Part shown: in pieces, positions 50,306 through 60,167 of the stretch | Layout of the letters: the number at the start of each line of letters is the position of its first letter | How positions within the stretch are numbered: the stretch's first letter is position 1 | From: a virus | DNA length: 64,000 nucleotides | Strand: one strand, 5' to 3' | IMG/VR virus record: IMGVR_UViG_3300025087_000037 | Coordinates: 1 to 64,000 of that record | The notes under the pieces: generated by a model | What the model saw: the letters and a program-made list of their open reading frames with translations, nothing else | Database searches by the model: none | What the model was told of the DNA's origin: nothing | Program-made: the position numbers and the translations under genes

Positions 50306-50602
50306 ATGGAGAAAAACTTAAAAATGTTACAGATAGAACTTCTTTGTAAAAGACTTTTAGAACAATTACAAAATAAAAGTAAAGGAACTAATTTAATCGA
50401 GTCAGTTAACGTAATTTGTGAATATCTTGAAAACAAAGAAGATCCTGAGACTTATGAGATCGAGCTAATAAGCGATATGTATCAATTACAAGAAAGACTT
50501 AGAATTATTGAATCTGAATTAAATATGATTTTAAAGAAATCATTAAAGAGAAATTTACTTGGTGAAAAAATAAACGAACTACATAATAAAATAGATTTTT
50601 GA
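50306..50602 (+). CDS. Small helical protein
   Basis: The 98-residue product is helical and leucine-rich, starting at TTG or ATG near 50306. No motif is recognised. It is co-transcribed with its neighbours. Confidence 0.5.
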   Translation: MEKNLKMLQIELLCKRLLEQLQNKSKGTNLIESVNVICEYLENKEDPETYEIELISDMYQLQERLRIIESELNMILKKSLKRNLLGEKINELHNKIDF

Positions 50603-50669
50603 ACAGAGATTTAATTTATCGAAAAAATAAATATTTTAATAGCTCTTTCTACGGAGGAATAAAAATCTT

Positions 50670-51089
50670 ATGGCTGAAGGCAAGCAATTAAGTCGAGACG
50701 ATCTTTATTTATTAATGTCATCTTATGAAAACTGGATTAAGTCGTATTCAGTGCTTTCAGAACAACAGAAAAGAAATATTGAAAAATCAGATGAAATATA
50801 TGATTTGATTGAAGATATTAAAACGAAAATTGCAGATTTAAAAGATAATGGAAATAAGTCTGAAGATGAATTATGTGATAAAATTTCTGAGTTAGATAAA
50901 AGATTGAATGAAAAGATTGGCTCTTCAAATGTCGAAGCTATAAAAAATTATAATAGTTTAAAGATAATGTTATGGGGCGCATTCTTTGGAATGGTTGGCA
51001 TTATAGGAAGTCTTATAAAACTGTATTTTGATTTTAAATCTAATTTTGATATTTTAAAAGAATTGATAAAAAGTTTGGGGTTACCTTAA
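50670..51089 (+). CDS. Coiled-coil protein with C-terminal membrane helix
   Basis: The 139-residue product has a coiled-coil central part and one transmembrane helix near residues 97-117 (MLWGAFFGMVGIIGSLIKLYF). It resembles T4-like hypothetical or holin-type accessory membrane proteins. GGAGG precedes ATG. It lies before the response regulator gene. Confidence 0.6.
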   Translation: MAEGKQLSRDDLYLLMSSYENWIKSYSVLSEQQKRNIEKSDEIYDLIEDIKTKIADLKDNGNKSEDELCDKISELDKRLNEKIGSSNVEAIKNYNSLKIMLWGAFFGMVGIIGSLIKLYFDFKSNFDILKELIKSLGLP

Positions 51090-51112
51090 TAATTTTTTCG
51101 GAGGTTGAATTG

Positions 51113-52405
51113 ATGGTTATGGACGAAAAATCTATTATATATGTCATAGATGATGATATAGCCTCAAATTCTGTTATAAGCGATTGGATAGAAAAATTTT
51201 TTCCCAATTGCATTGTTAAATCTTTTTGTAGTTTTGAAGATGCAAATAAAGATGATTATATTGAATTGGTTGATGTTTTTATAATCGATGTAATGTTAAA
51301 AACTTTACCTTACAATGGGATGGAACTTTGTAGAAAAATTCATGAAAATAGAAATAAAAGTGCATCGTATCTCTTCATATCTGGTTACGAAGATGGGAGA
51401 GATATGGTTGATAAAGTTTTAGACAATTCAGATTGTTTATTTGATTTTATTTCAAAACCTTTTTTACTTGAGCCCTTTATCAATAGATTAAAACTTTTAA
51501 TTAAAACATCTCATTTAACTAGGCAAAATGAAAATAAATACAATTTGAGTGAAGGAAAATTTAAATATTTATATGAGGCTTCAGATGAGGGGATCATTAT
51601 ACATCACAATAATAAAATAGTTCATGCTAATATTTCGTTTTGTAATTTGTTTAAAATAGATTGTGATAAGATTTTTAAGGGAAGATATAAGGTCACTGAT
51701 TTTATTACTAAAAGTGATCATGTTGTATTTTTTGATAAATTAAAAAATAATGAAAAATCAATTTATAAAATCAATGCATTGAAAAATGACAATACAGAAT
51801 TTTTAGCAGAGTTTTCAACTGGTTATATGTTAAATAATATTGAAAAATGTGATGAAGAAAATGTTTTGGTCACAACAATTAGAGACTTAAGTGAAGTTAA
51901 AAAAGCTAAGGAAACCATTTCTTTTATTTGGAGTATATTTAATTATTCTAAATTTTTTGTTTTAGTTTTATCCAATGATTTTAAGGTAAAATTATGCAAT
52001 TGGTATTTGGCATCTAGATTAGGATATGATGATGAAACAAAAATTATAGGGTCAGATTGGAGAAGATTTGTCCCTCAAAATTATATTCCAATTTTAGGAA
52101 ATTTAAGGGATATTATTTTAAAAAATAGCGATAATAATTATCAAGAATTTGTGAATGATATTATTACTTTAGATAATAAGGTCATAACCGTTAGATGGTT
52201 TAACGGCATGATTCAAACAAATGGAAAAGGAATATTCTCGATAGGCGTTCCTATTGAGCAAACAAATGCAATTTTAGATTCTGAAGAGTCGATTCGGTCT
52301 TATTGGAAAAATATGATTTTAAAAGATGGACAAGCCTTAGACATAATGAAAGAGGTTATAAAGGGTCAGCCAAAACAAAATCCAAATTCGTTTCTCGATA
52401 TATAG
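51113..52405 (+). CDS. Response-regulator receiver plus PAS-domain protein
   Basis: The 430-residue protein starts with a receiver domain: acidic D13-D15, phospho-acceptor D59 (FIIDVML), S90 (FISGYE) and K115 (ISKPF), all key positions present. Two PAS-like domains follow at about 150-270 and 275-405. No histidine kinase, DNA-binding or cyclase output is visible. Receiver/PAS proteins sense signals in bacteria, and one in a phage late region is unusual. It may be captured from a host two-component system. GGAGG lies 8 bases before ATG 51113. Confidence 0.82.
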   Translation: MVMDEKSIIYVIDDDIASNSVISDWIEKFFPNCIVKSFCSFEDANKDDYIELVDVFIIDVMLKTLPYNGMELCRKIHENRNKSASYLFISGYEDGRDMVDKVLDNSDCLFDFISKPFLLEPFINRLKLLIKTSHLTRQNENKYNLSEGKFKYLYEASDEGIIIHHNNKIVHANISFCNLFKIDCDKIFKGRYKVTDFITKSDHVVFFDKLKNNEKSIYKINALKNDNTEFLAEFSTGYMLNNIEKCDEENVLVTTIRDLSEVKKAKETISFIWSIFNYSKFFVLVLSNDFKVKLCNWYLASRLGYDDETKIIGSDWRRFVPQNYIPILGNLRDIILKNSDNNYQEFVNDIITLDNKVITVRWFNGMIQTNGKGIFSIGVPIEQTNAILDSEESIRSYWKNMILKDGQALDIMKEVIKGQPKQNPNSFLDI

Positions 52406-52416
52406 AGAGGGTTTTT

Positions 52417-52800
52417 ATGCTAACTGACAATTATAAGACACCTTCAAAAAGTGTTTCAACCACAACAATTGAGAATAGTGTCGTGTTTACAAATAATAAT
52501 TTACAAGGACAATTTTATTTTGTTGATGCGACTGGAGAAATAACCGTGACGCTTGAGGATGTTGTGGATTGTATAGATGGAGCCAGTGCCACTTTTAGAA
52601 CGTTAAACGCTCAAGTTTTAAATATAAGACCCGATGCGACAGATAGAATTATAAATTCTGATGGAACAGTTTTGGCCGTAGGAAATAAATTGACTTCTTC
52701 AGGCGCAGCAGGAGATCAGGTTACAATTTTAAAAGATAGTTTAAGTGGATGGTCTGTGGTTGGACGAGGTGAACAGGCATGGACAGATGGCGGGGCCTAA
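52417..52800 (+). CDS. Small beta-rich phage structural protein
   Basis: The 127-residue product (ATG 52417 with GAGAGGG before it) has a strand-rich pattern: QFYFVDATGEITVTLEDVVDCIDGASATF, then IRPDATDRIINSDGTVL and SLSGWSVVGRG. It resembles decoration or fibre-tip modules. It follows the response regulator gene by 11 bases and precedes the lysis genes. Confidence 0.65.
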   Translation: MLTDNYKTPSKSVSTTTIENSVVFTNNNLQGQFYFVDATGEITVTLEDVVDCIDGASATFRTLNAQVLNIRPDATDRIINSDGTVLAVGNKLTSSGAAGDQVTILKDSLSGWSVVGRGEQAWTDGGA

Positions 52801-52908
52801 AAAATTTGGCTCATTTTATATCTGAAAACATAACTTTATCTATAAAAATTATATTTGGTAAAGAACCGTTTTTAAAATCAATGAAGAGAAATTTGGAGAA
52901 AAGACATC

Positions 52909-53550
52909 ATGGCTAATTTCGAAATCTCATATAATAAAACTTTAAATTTTGAGGGTGGATATGCAAATCATCCAAATGATATGGGTGGGGAAACTTATAA
53001 AGGTGTAGCACGAAAAAAGAATCCAAATTGGGAAGGGTGGCCTATCATTGATCAGATGAGGAATAAACCAGGCTTTCCTTCAAATTTAGATTCTATTTCT
53101 GAATTACAAAAATATATAAGAAATTTCTATAAAGCTGAGTTTTGGGATAAGTTTTGGGGAGACAAACAATCAAGTCAAAATATAGCGAATGAATTATTTG
53201 ATACGTCTATTCTTTGCGGTCCGGGAACAGCTATAGGGTTTCTTCAAGTTGCTTTAAATGTTTTGAATAAAGGTGGAAAATTATATCCGGAAATAAGTGA
53301 AGATGGTAATTATGGCATGAATACAAATAATTCTATTATAGCTTATTTAAAGAAAGATGATGAAAATCTTTTGTTAAAGATTTTAAATGTTTTATTGGGA
53401 TATCATTTTATAAAATTATCGAGAAATAAAGAAACCCAAGAAGACTTTATTAGAGGGTGGTTTAAAAGAGTTGAATTACCATTAAATGATGATAATGAAT
53501 TTAGATCACAGGTTCAAAATGCTTTGACATTTAAACCATTGAGGTTCTAA
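52909..53550 (+). CDS. Endolysin, GH108 N-acetylmuramidase type
   Basis: The 213-residue protein has the GH108 motif FEGGYANHPNDMGGETYKGV with catalytic Glu15, then FYKAEFWDKFWGD and a C-terminal peptidoglycan-binding-like half. It hydrolyses the glycan backbone of the cell wall at lysis. The following genes encode holin and spanin candidates. GGAG precedes the ATG. Confidence 0.87.
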   Translation: MANFEISYNKTLNFEGGYANHPNDMGGETYKGVARKKNPNWEGWPIIDQMRNKPGFPSNLDSISELQKYIRNFYKAEFWDKFWGDKQSSQNIANELFDTSILCGPGTAIGFLQVALNVLNKGGKLYPEISEDGNYGMNTNNSIIAYLKKDDENLLLKILNVLLGYHFIKLSRNKETQEDFIRGWFKRVELPLNDDNEFRSQVQNALTFKPLRF

Positions 53551-53554
53551 AGCC

Positions 53555-53917
53555 ATGAAAGACGAAACTTTAAAAAAATCAGTAAAAATAAGATTTTTAG
53601 AGAATATTATGTCAGTTAAAGTTTGGATGTATTTGATCTCACTTTTCGTTTTAGGATTTTTTGGGGCATGGATAATTTACAATGATTTTGAATTGGTTTT
53701 TAGAGTTTTAAAATCTGATTTACAACCTGATTCATATGTATATATAGTTGAAATGTCAAGGGTTATAAAGGATACATTTTTAGGTTTATGTATGTCAATA
53801 ACGAGCTTAGTGGGAACTATTGTGGTTGTTAGAGAAACCTTTAAGGTTGGAAAACTAAGAGCCTTGAATAATGAGAAAACTGATAATTCAGAAACCATAA
53901 AAAGAATGGATATATAA
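53555..53917 (+). CDS. Holin-like membrane protein
   Basis: The 120-residue product has two hydrophobic helices, at about 22-42 (VWMYLISLFVLGFFGAWIIY) and about 72-90 (LGLCMSITSLVGTIVVV), with a basic N-terminus and polar C-terminus. It starts 4 bases after the endolysin stop. Holin function is inferred from topology and position. Confidence 0.65.
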   Translation: MKDETLKKSVKIRFLENIMSVKVWMYLISLFVLGFFGAWIIYNDFELVFRVLKSDLQPDSYVYIVEMSRVIKDTFLGLCMSITSLVGTIVVVRETFKVGKLRALNNEKTDNSETIKRMDI

Positions 53918-53919
53918 AA

Positions 53920-54312
53920 ATGGATCCAAATTCAATTTTAACCTATGGAAAAGACACTTTAGATTATGTCGATGTTTTAAAATATGGTTTGGGTGGAATA
54001 GGCGTCTTTGGAATTTTAATGTTAATTTTTTCTAAAGGATTAGGCTTTCTATCTAAACGAAATATTCAAAATCATGAAAATACAGTTCAGAATGCGATTC
54101 CCTTAATTAACAATGTTACACAAAAACAAACAGAGGTTTTACAAAAAATTGATGCTTTAGAAAATGTCGAAAAAGATAAAAAAGAAGAAATTAAAAAAAT
54201 AATCGAAGATACAAATCAAGAAGTAAATGAAGCTTTGAATAGTTCTTCATTGAATATGACAAATAATTCTGTGAGGTCTAAATGGGAAGAATTACAAAAG
54301 CGGCATCGATAA
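53920..54312 (+). CDS. Holin-like or i-spanin-like membrane protein
   Basis: The 130-residue product has one membrane helix (about 24-44, YGLGGIGVFGILMLIFSKGLG) and a long coiled-coil tail, the topology of an inner-membrane spanin subunit or holin. Its end overlaps the lipoprotein gene by 31 bases in another frame, the arrangement of paired spanins. Role inferred. Confidence 0.65.
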   Translation: MDPNSILTYGKDTLDYVDVLKYGLGGIGVFGILMLIFSKGLGFLSKRNIQNHENTVQNAIPLINNVTQKQTEVLQKIDALENVEKDKKEEIKKIIEDTNQEVNEALNSSSLNMTNNSVRSKWEELQKRHR

Positions 54313-54848
54313 TTTGTTTTTTACTTTTTTTTAGTTTATCCTGTGCTTCTGCTCCCTATGAAAAACAATTAATTCCTGAACCAAACTTTCCTGAAAGTTT
54401 TAATTCTCCAGAAATAAAAATAGATCCGAAGGAATTTTTAAAACAAATTAAAATTCCTGATATGCCCAATTTTATATTTGTTAATATTGATCAAACAGGA
54501 AAGATCATTCAAGTTCCTGATAATCAAATTGATGATGCAAAATACATTTTAATGACAGATGATGGATATAAGAAATTAGATGCTTTATTAAGCATTATTT
54601 TAAAATATGAAGAATTGATGATAGCAAATGGAGAATTAACAAATATAAAAATTGAAAAAATTAATTTGTTAATTGATGCTTTAAAATTTGAAAGATATAA
54701 AGCTGATACATATAAAAGTTTATGGCAAAACACGGAAGAAACTTTAAGAAAAGAACAAAAATATAATAAATTAAGAGAAAGTATAGATAATGGAGTTTTT
54801 AGAGTTTTATCAGTTGGAGCGATAATCGCTTTAATAATGAGTTTATAA
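54282..54848 (+). CDS. Lipoprotein, o-spanin-like
   Basis: The 188-residue product has a signal sequence ending FSLSCASA, a lipobox-type site. It is followed by a Pro-rich stretch, a long helical part and a C-terminal hydrophobic segment (SVGAIIALIMSL). It starts inside the preceding gene. The combination with the coiled-coil membrane protein suggests a spanin pair for outer-membrane disruption; the C-terminal hydrophobic helix is atypical. Confidence 0.65.
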   Translation: MGRITKAASIICFLLFFSLSCASAPYEKQLIPEPNFPESFNSPEIKIDPKEFLKQIKIPDMPNFIFVNIDQTGKIIQVPDNQIDDAKYILMTDDGYKKLDALLSIILKYEELMIANGELTNIKIEKINLLIDALKFERYKADTYKSLWQNTEETLRKEQKYNKLRESIDNGVFRVLSVGAIIALIMSL

Positions 54849-54863
54849 GGAGCCAAAAAATAT

Positions 54864-57209
54864 ATGCATCTTATTGGCCGAATCGGAATCATGCCTTCAG
54901 GAACTCCACCTGGCCCCACTTATATTTTGAATATGCCCCTTTTATTAAATTTTACGGATACGATTAGCAGTACATCTGGAACGACTTCTAGAACTGGCTC
55001 GGGCATGAATCCAACCGGAGGTATTTTAGTTCAAGACACAGAAAATCAACCTGTTTTTAATGATGGATTAATTTATGTGCCACAAATTACAAATTATAGC
55101 ATTGGAGAAACTTTAAGTAGTTCACAATATTGGAATTATATAGATGTGAGTATTGGGTCTGGAATTATCTCTTCGCCTTTATCTGGAGTCAATTCAGATT
55201 CAATTCAAGCGATAAATGGTTTTGGTGGTTTCGGGCTTCATCTTCTTTTTGGAAAATATTCGGGAAGCAGAATCCCTGCTGTTGAAAATGATAATTTTTT
55301 AGTCATGGCGGCAACGAAAAATGGGATATATAATGGAGCGTTAGGATTTAATTTTAGCAATAGCGGTGTCCCAGTTTCTTTACCTGTCGCTGTGGTAAAT
55401 AATGGCGTAATCACTCTTGAGACAGATCTTCTTTCCGCTGGAGGAACTTTTAATTTTTCTGGCATAATTTCTTTATCAAATGGGTGGAGTATTATTTATA
55501 TCTCAGGAACGGCTCCTGCCGGAATTGATGGCATGGAACCAACAATCGCCATTTTTGATGGAAATAATCCATCTGTTAATGGAACCGGAACAAATGATTT
55601 TTATGTTTTTGGACTTTTGACTTTAAAAACAGATTATCCCCTTCCTATTTTAATAAGAGATGTTATTTTACCAAAAGTTAATTTTGGAGATTATTCAGAT
55701 CATACTTTAATTACAGATTTAAATTGGGTTTATGGACCGGGTTGGGAAATTATGTCATCGACATTAATTAACCCAAATGTTCCAAATATTGATCCCGGAG
55801 AAGAAATTGTAAATTATGATTTTTCAACTTGGACAGATCCTCAATGTCCAGATGGTTGGGCTTTAGAGTTCACCCCGGATTTAAATAATTATGTTGAACA
55901 AAGTGTGAGCGGGCATCTTCATATTGTTTCAAATGGAGATACTAGAGTTATTTTATCCAAAGGTTTAAATACGTTATTTAATTATCTTTATCATCAAATT
56001 ATTTTTACGTTAGAACCTGGTGGAGGCGGTGTCATAGATCTTATATCAATCGGAAGGGATTTTTCAGGAGGGTATCCTTATATTAATAGAGATATCTCTG
56101 CAAATTTTACAATTGCCTCTATAGGAATTGGGCAAGGAGTTTTAAATGATGCGCTATTTCTCAGAGCTGGAGAAGTACTTGATTTAGTTGTAGAATCTAT
56201 TTCATCGAAGCCAGTCACTGATATTGAAAATTGTTTAGCCTGTGTCACGACACAAGACTATACCGATAGTTTTGAAATTGAGTGTGCAGTGGGAGGCCAG
56301 GGTGTTGGTGGATTATTTATGATGGTGGACGATCCAACAAATCCTCAATATGGAGTTTTTGCCATAACTAATCGAGGAGGGGGATTTATAATCGCCTTAG
56401 TCGCTGGGGCGTACGCTCTTATCGATTCAATTTTTATTGGAGACTATGATCCTAAAACTATAAATTTCGCAATTACACAATTACCTTCTGGTGGAGGCTT
56501 ACAAGTTAGAGCAATTTTCTCTCCTACTCATTGGGTCACTGCCAATATTGACGATTCAATTTATACCTTTGGAAATAATGGATATTATGGCGTAACGACA
56601 ATTACTTGTTCAAGTAATGAAATGAGTTTTTATAATTGTGATTTTCCTTTACCAGATTTTAATAGATCTGAGGATATAAATACTTTTGTCAGAACCGCAA
56701 GTTTAGATAATGCGCTTTCAGATGAAGGGACATGTGTGGCTCAGATTATCCCATGGTTTGACTCGAGTGATCAGAGTATTTGGGATGAAGCCGCTGCGAC
56801 CCCTCCGGGAACAGTGATTGATTTAGTTAATTTAACCTCGACCATAGGTGGAGGCATGAGTCTATATTTTCCGGCTGGAGGTTCATCAACTGATATTGTT
56901 TTAATTTATCTTGATTTAGGAACATTTACAGCTGCGTCAGTTTCGTGTGAATTTACACGATTTGAGACTTTTTGGATTGGAATTCAATGGAGAAATAACG
57001 GAACTGAAGTTAGAATGTGCAGACGTTTTAATGGCGAAGATTGGGTTTATGGCGCGTGGACGGCTACTACAGGTTTTGATTTAAGCAATCCAAATATGAT
57101 TATTGGCGGTTCAGGAGGGGCTTCAAAAAGACCTTTCAAAACAAAAAATTTAAAAGCTACGGATTCTGTTTTGGATGTTGCCACTATGAACTCTCAATTT
57201 GGATTCTAA
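54864..57209 (+). CDS. Large beta-rich tail or adhesin protein
   Basis: The 781-residue product is Gly/Ser/Thr- and Asp-rich with repeated beta-sandwich-like segments: TGSGMNPTGGILV early, a middle domain VNYDFSTWTDPQCPDGWALEFTPD, and lectin-like GVFAITNRGGGFIIALVAGAY. It fits a tail fibre or carbohydrate-binding adhesin. GGAG precedes the ATG. No enzyme motif is seen. Confidence 0.65.
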   Translation: MHLIGRIGIMPSGTPPGPTYILNMPLLLNFTDTISSTSGTTSRTGSGMNPTGGILVQDTENQPVFNDGLIYVPQITNYSIGETLSSSQYWNYIDVSIGSGIISSPLSGVNSDSIQAINGFGGFGLHLLFGKYSGSRIPAVENDNFLVMAATKNGIYNGALGFNFSNSGVPVSLPVAVVNNGVITLETDLLSAGGTFNFSGIISLSNGWSIIYISGTAPAGIDGMEPTIAIFDGNNPSVNGTGTNDFYVFGLLTLKTDYPLPILIRDVILPKVNFGDYSDHTLITDLNWVYGPGWEIMSSTLINPNVPNIDPGEEIVNYDFSTWTDPQCPDGWALEFTPDLNNYVEQSVSGHLHIVSNGDTRVILSKGLNTLFNYLYHQIIFTLEPGGGGVIDLISIGRDFSGGYPYINRDISANFTIASIGIGQGVLNDALFLRAGEVLDLVVESISSKPVTDIENCLACVTTQDYTDSFEIECAVGGQGVGGLFMMVDDPTNPQYGVFAITNRGGGFIIALVAGAYALIDSIFIGDYDPKTINFAITQLPSGGGLQVRAIFSPTHWVTANIDDSIYTFGNNGYYGVTTITCSSNEMSFYNCDFPLPDFNRSEDINTFVRTASLDNALSDEGTCVAQIIPWFDSSDQSIWDEAAATPPGTVIDLVNLTSTIGGGMSLYFPAGGSSTDIVLIYLDLGTFTAASVSCEFTRFETFWIGIQWRNNGTEVRMCRRFNGEDWVYGAWTATTGFDLSNPNMIIGGSGGASKRPFKTKNLKATDSVLDVATMNSQFGF

Positions 57210-57213
57210 AAAA

Positions 57214-57486
57214 ATGAATGAGAATATGAATAAAGCCCAAGAATTGTTTTTTGAAATGGTTGAATATTTAGTGAACAAATATAATTGTGAAATAGAAGAA
57301 ATGAAATTAGATTCTTTTAATCTTCATGTTAAGATAAATGGAAATAAAAAAGATCAATCTCTTTGTTATATTGAAATAGATGTTTTATATAAATTGATTT
57401 ATCAAAGAATGATGACTGATTCTGATGATGAAAATGAATTGGATGAAAATAATACTTTTGACAATTGGAAACATTTGATTGTTTAG
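57214..57486 (+). CDS. Small acidic hypothetical protein
   Basis: The 90-residue product starts MNENMNKAQELFFEMVEYLV, is mixed helix and strand, and ends in an acidic stretch. ATG 57214 is preferred over a TTG at 57199 that overlaps the previous gene. Role unknown. Confidence 0.5.
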   Translation: MNENMNKAQELFFEMVEYLVNKYNCEIEEMKLDSFNLHVKINGNKKDQSLCYIEIDVLYKLIYQRMMTDSDDENELDENNTFDNWKHLIV

Positions 57487-57498
57487 TAGGGGAATCCT

Positions 57499-58158
57499 AT
57501 GCCTATAAGCCAAAAACAAATAAGAAATTTAGTTTTTTCATCTGTCTCTGAAGCTGAGAATAATGGAAATAATGGAGAATTTTGCGTTGTGCTTTCAACG
57601 AGAATGTTTTATAGATATATAAAATATGGGGCGGCATATACAATTGATCATGTTGTGGTTTTAGAAACCGGCAATGGTGGAGATACAAGATGGGTTGCTG
57701 AAGCACATGGAAATTTGTACGGTTTGGATAGTGATGATCATCCACAATATTTATTGAGAACAGATAATATAAAAACCATTGGGCTGTCTTTATGTGATAA
57801 AGATACGGCGTTAACAACGGGGCTTGAAAAGATTTGTCTTCCTATTCCCTCAGAATATGATCAATGGTATATTATCAATGTTCAATTACATGCGTCAACG
57901 GCTTCCACATCAGGAGGGGTTGAATGCAATTTAGATAAAAAAAGTATTTCAGATGATTCGACTTCTGAGATTTTAACACAGAATGTTTTTTTAGATCAAG
58001 ATGAAAGGGACAGCTCTTCTGCTACGACCCAGCCAACAATTGATATTTTAAATAACCAGGTTTTTACCGGGGATGAATTATGGCCAGGAGTCATAGATGA
58101 TGGGACTGGAGCAAAAGGGGTTATTATGACTATCACTTTAAGCCTCTATCAGATTTAG
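57499..58158 (+). CDS. Tail fibre module protein, MPISQKQ-type N-terminus
   Basis: The 219-residue product starts MPISQKQIRNLVFSSVSEAENN, with IKYGAAYTIDHVVVLE around residues 41-56. This ~70-residue head is shared with the 59595-60104 product. A GLDSDDHPQYLLR segment, typical of fibre attachment, follows, then a distinct beta-rich tip. It probably belongs to an exchangeable fibre set. Confidence 0.7.
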   Translation: MPISQKQIRNLVFSSVSEAENNGNNGEFCVVLSTRMFYRYIKYGAAYTIDHVVVLETGNGGDTRWVAEAHGNLYGLDSDDHPQYLLRTDNIKTIGLSLCDKDTALTTGLEKICLPIPSEYDQWYIINVQLHASTASTSGGVECNLDKKSISDDSTSEILTQNVFLDQDERDSSSATTQPTIDILNNQVFTGDELWPGVIDDGTGAKGVIMTITLSLYQI

Positions 58159-58168
58159 GAAAAAATAA

Positions 58169-58597
58169 ATGGCTGCGACTATTGAATTTTTAATTGCAAG
58201 AAGAGATGAAATTGAAGAGCATAGATGGAAACAAGGAGATATTATTGGAGCACATTTATCTCCTCATGCATGGGGAACAAAAGAACTTCTTCATTATTTG
58301 GTTGTTCCAGCAACAGGAATTTCTTTTGATAATGCAAGAAAATTAGCTGTGGAACTTTTAGAAAATGAAGATTTTTTAATTTCAAGAAGAATTGCAAAAA
58401 GAAAATATAAAATACCATTAGAAATTATAAAAGATGGTTGGTATCCTGAAATGAGCATTCCTTTGATCTCTGATAAAACATTTGGAGATCAACCCCTTAA
58501 AGCTAATAATATTGTGATAGATTTTTCTGAACATGTATCAATTTGTTTTGACAAACAAAAAAATTCTTTTAAATATTTGACTAAAAAGGTAAAATAA
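58169..58597 (+). CDS. Hypothetical protein in fibre cluster
   Basis: The 142-residue product begins MAATIEFLIARRDEIEEHRWKQ and contains GAHLSPHAWGTKELLHYLVV. No family is recognised. It lies between two fibre module genes and may be a structural or assembly component. Confidence 0.6.
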   Translation: MAATIEFLIARRDEIEEHRWKQGDIIGAHLSPHAWGTKELLHYLVVPATGISFDNARKLAVELLENEDFLISRRIAKRKYKIPLEIIKDGWYPEMSIPLISDKTFGDQPLKANNIVIDFSEHVSICFDKQKNSFKYLTKKVK

Positions 58598-58601
58598 GAA
58601 T

Positions 58602-59555
58602 ATGGCCTCAGCCTGGATTATGCCATCAAGTTATAATATCAGTACATATGGAACTATTGGATACGATTATACTTTGCTTTCAGCGTGGGAAGGGGATACC
58701 GATATTAATCTTGTGCTTGCGGCAAAAGGAGAAGTTCTTCAATGTGCTGAAGGACTTTATGATGACAAAGTGGATATTAGTGCGGCAACTGCAAATACAA
58801 ATTATTTTAGAGTTATTATGCCAATTTCAGGACAAGAAAATGATGGAACCGCATTGACAGGCCCTAGATTTAATTGGACAACAAATGATTTATCTAACCT
58901 TTCATGGGCTTTTACAATGACAGGGGAAAATGCTCCAGGATTTTATGGGGTGTCAATCACATCGACAAATCAAAATACTGCGGATAATATTGGAAATATT
59001 TTTATAAATGGATGTCCTAACGCAAAAGTTATTTCTTGTATAGGAAATGGCGGAACGAATATTGGTTCTGGAGCGTACTCAGGTTTACATGTTTATTCTA
59101 TGGGGGGAGGAAACGCATATATTGTAAATACTATTATTTATAAAACTGAATATGGCTTTATTTGTAATCCAGTTGGGGGAACAGGGTATTTTTATAATTG
59201 TGATACTATTTCTTGTACTCAAGTTGGGTTTTATCTTGCCTCTGGAGTTGGTGTTTCAAAAAATTGTATATCTGAAAGCAATGGAACAAATTGGTTTGGG
59301 GCATGGACAAAAACTAATTTCACAGATGGCGGAGGGGTGGTTTTTCTTGATGCTTTGAATGATAATTATCATTTAGATCCCACTGACACAATTGCCAGGG
59401 GTCAAGGCTCTGATTTATCATCAGATCTTTCATATCCTTTTAATGACACAATTGAAAAAATCTTAAGAACTGCTCCTTGGGATATAGGCGCGACACAAGA
59501 CGCTTCTTCCCCCCCTGTTACAGAGATAAAACAACTTTATTTTTATTTTATGTAA
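58602..59555 (+). CDS. Beta-helix-like tail protein
   Basis: The 317-residue product is Gly/Asn/Thr-rich with a parallel beta-helix rhythm in the middle (IGNIFINGCPNAKVISCIGN, AYIVNTIIYKTEYGFICN, YFYNCDTISC). It ends with an APWDIGATQ segment common in phage and bacterial beta-helix proteins. It may bind or cleave surface polysaccharide; no catalytic motif is assigned. Confidence 0.7.
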   Translation: MASAWIMPSSYNISTYGTIGYDYTLLSAWEGDTDINLVLAAKGEVLQCAEGLYDDKVDISAATANTNYFRVIMPISGQENDGTALTGPRFNWTTNDLSNLSWAFTMTGENAPGFYGVSITSTNQNTADNIGNIFINGCPNAKVISCIGNGGTNIGSGAYSGLHVYSMGGGNAYIVNTIIYKTEYGFICNPVGGTGYFYNCDTISCTQVGFYLASGVGVSKNCISESNGTNWFGAWTKTNFTDGGGVVFLDALNDNYHLDPTDTIARGQGSDLSSDLSYPFNDTIEKILRTAPWDIGATQDASSPPVTEIKQLYFYFM

Positions 59556-59594
59556 AAAAATAAGATACCCTTGAGTTTTTGATAGGAATTTAAC

Positions 59595-60104
59595 ATGCCT
59601 ATAAGTCAAAAACAAGTTAGAAATTTAATTTTTAATTCTATTGCACAAGCAGAAACAGAGGGAAGAAATGGAGAATATTGTGTCATATTAGAAGTCAATT
59701 CAATTTATAAATTTATAAAATATGGATCTGAATATGTGATAGATCATTTAAGAGTTTTAGAAACGTCACAAGGAGAAGAATCTAGATGGGTTTCTTTTGC
59801 TGGAGAATATTCATATGTGGACATAAAAAATTCTATTTTAATAAAACCATCTGATTATTTGATTAAAGAAATTGATCATACAATTTTAATTAATGGAAGT
59901 TTAAATTCTGTAAATATTTCTTTACCACCATCAAATGGTTTAGAAGGGAAAAAATATAATATAAAATGTATAAATGATTCTTTTCAATGTTCTGTAACCC
60001 CACATGGCCTTGAAACTATTGATAACGAAAATTCCCCCATCACTTTAATTCAAAATGAGTCAGTCACAATTCAATCTGATAATACAAATTGGTGGATTAT
60101 TTAA
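59595..60104 (+). CDS. Tail fibre module protein, MPISQKQ-type N-terminus (paralogue)
   Basis: The 169-residue product shares its N-terminal ~70 residues with the 57499-58158 product (MPISQKQVRNLIFNSIAQAE; IKYGSEYVIDHLRVLE) but has a different C-terminal beta domain ending NTNWWII. Paired fibres with a common base-attachment head and distinct tips are the likely reading. Confidence 0.7.
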   Translation: MPISQKQVRNLIFNSIAQAETEGRNGEYCVILEVNSIYKFIKYGSEYVIDHLRVLETSQGEESRWVSFAGEYSYVDIKNSILIKPSDYLIKEIDHTILINGSLNSVNISLPPSNGLEGKKYNIKCINDSFQCSVTPHGLETIDNENSPITLIQNESVTIQSDNTNWWII

Positions 60105-60167
60105 CCCAACCTTTTAATTTTTTCGAAATTTCCTTTAAAAGTTTTTTGTAGTTTGGAGAATATTCAA

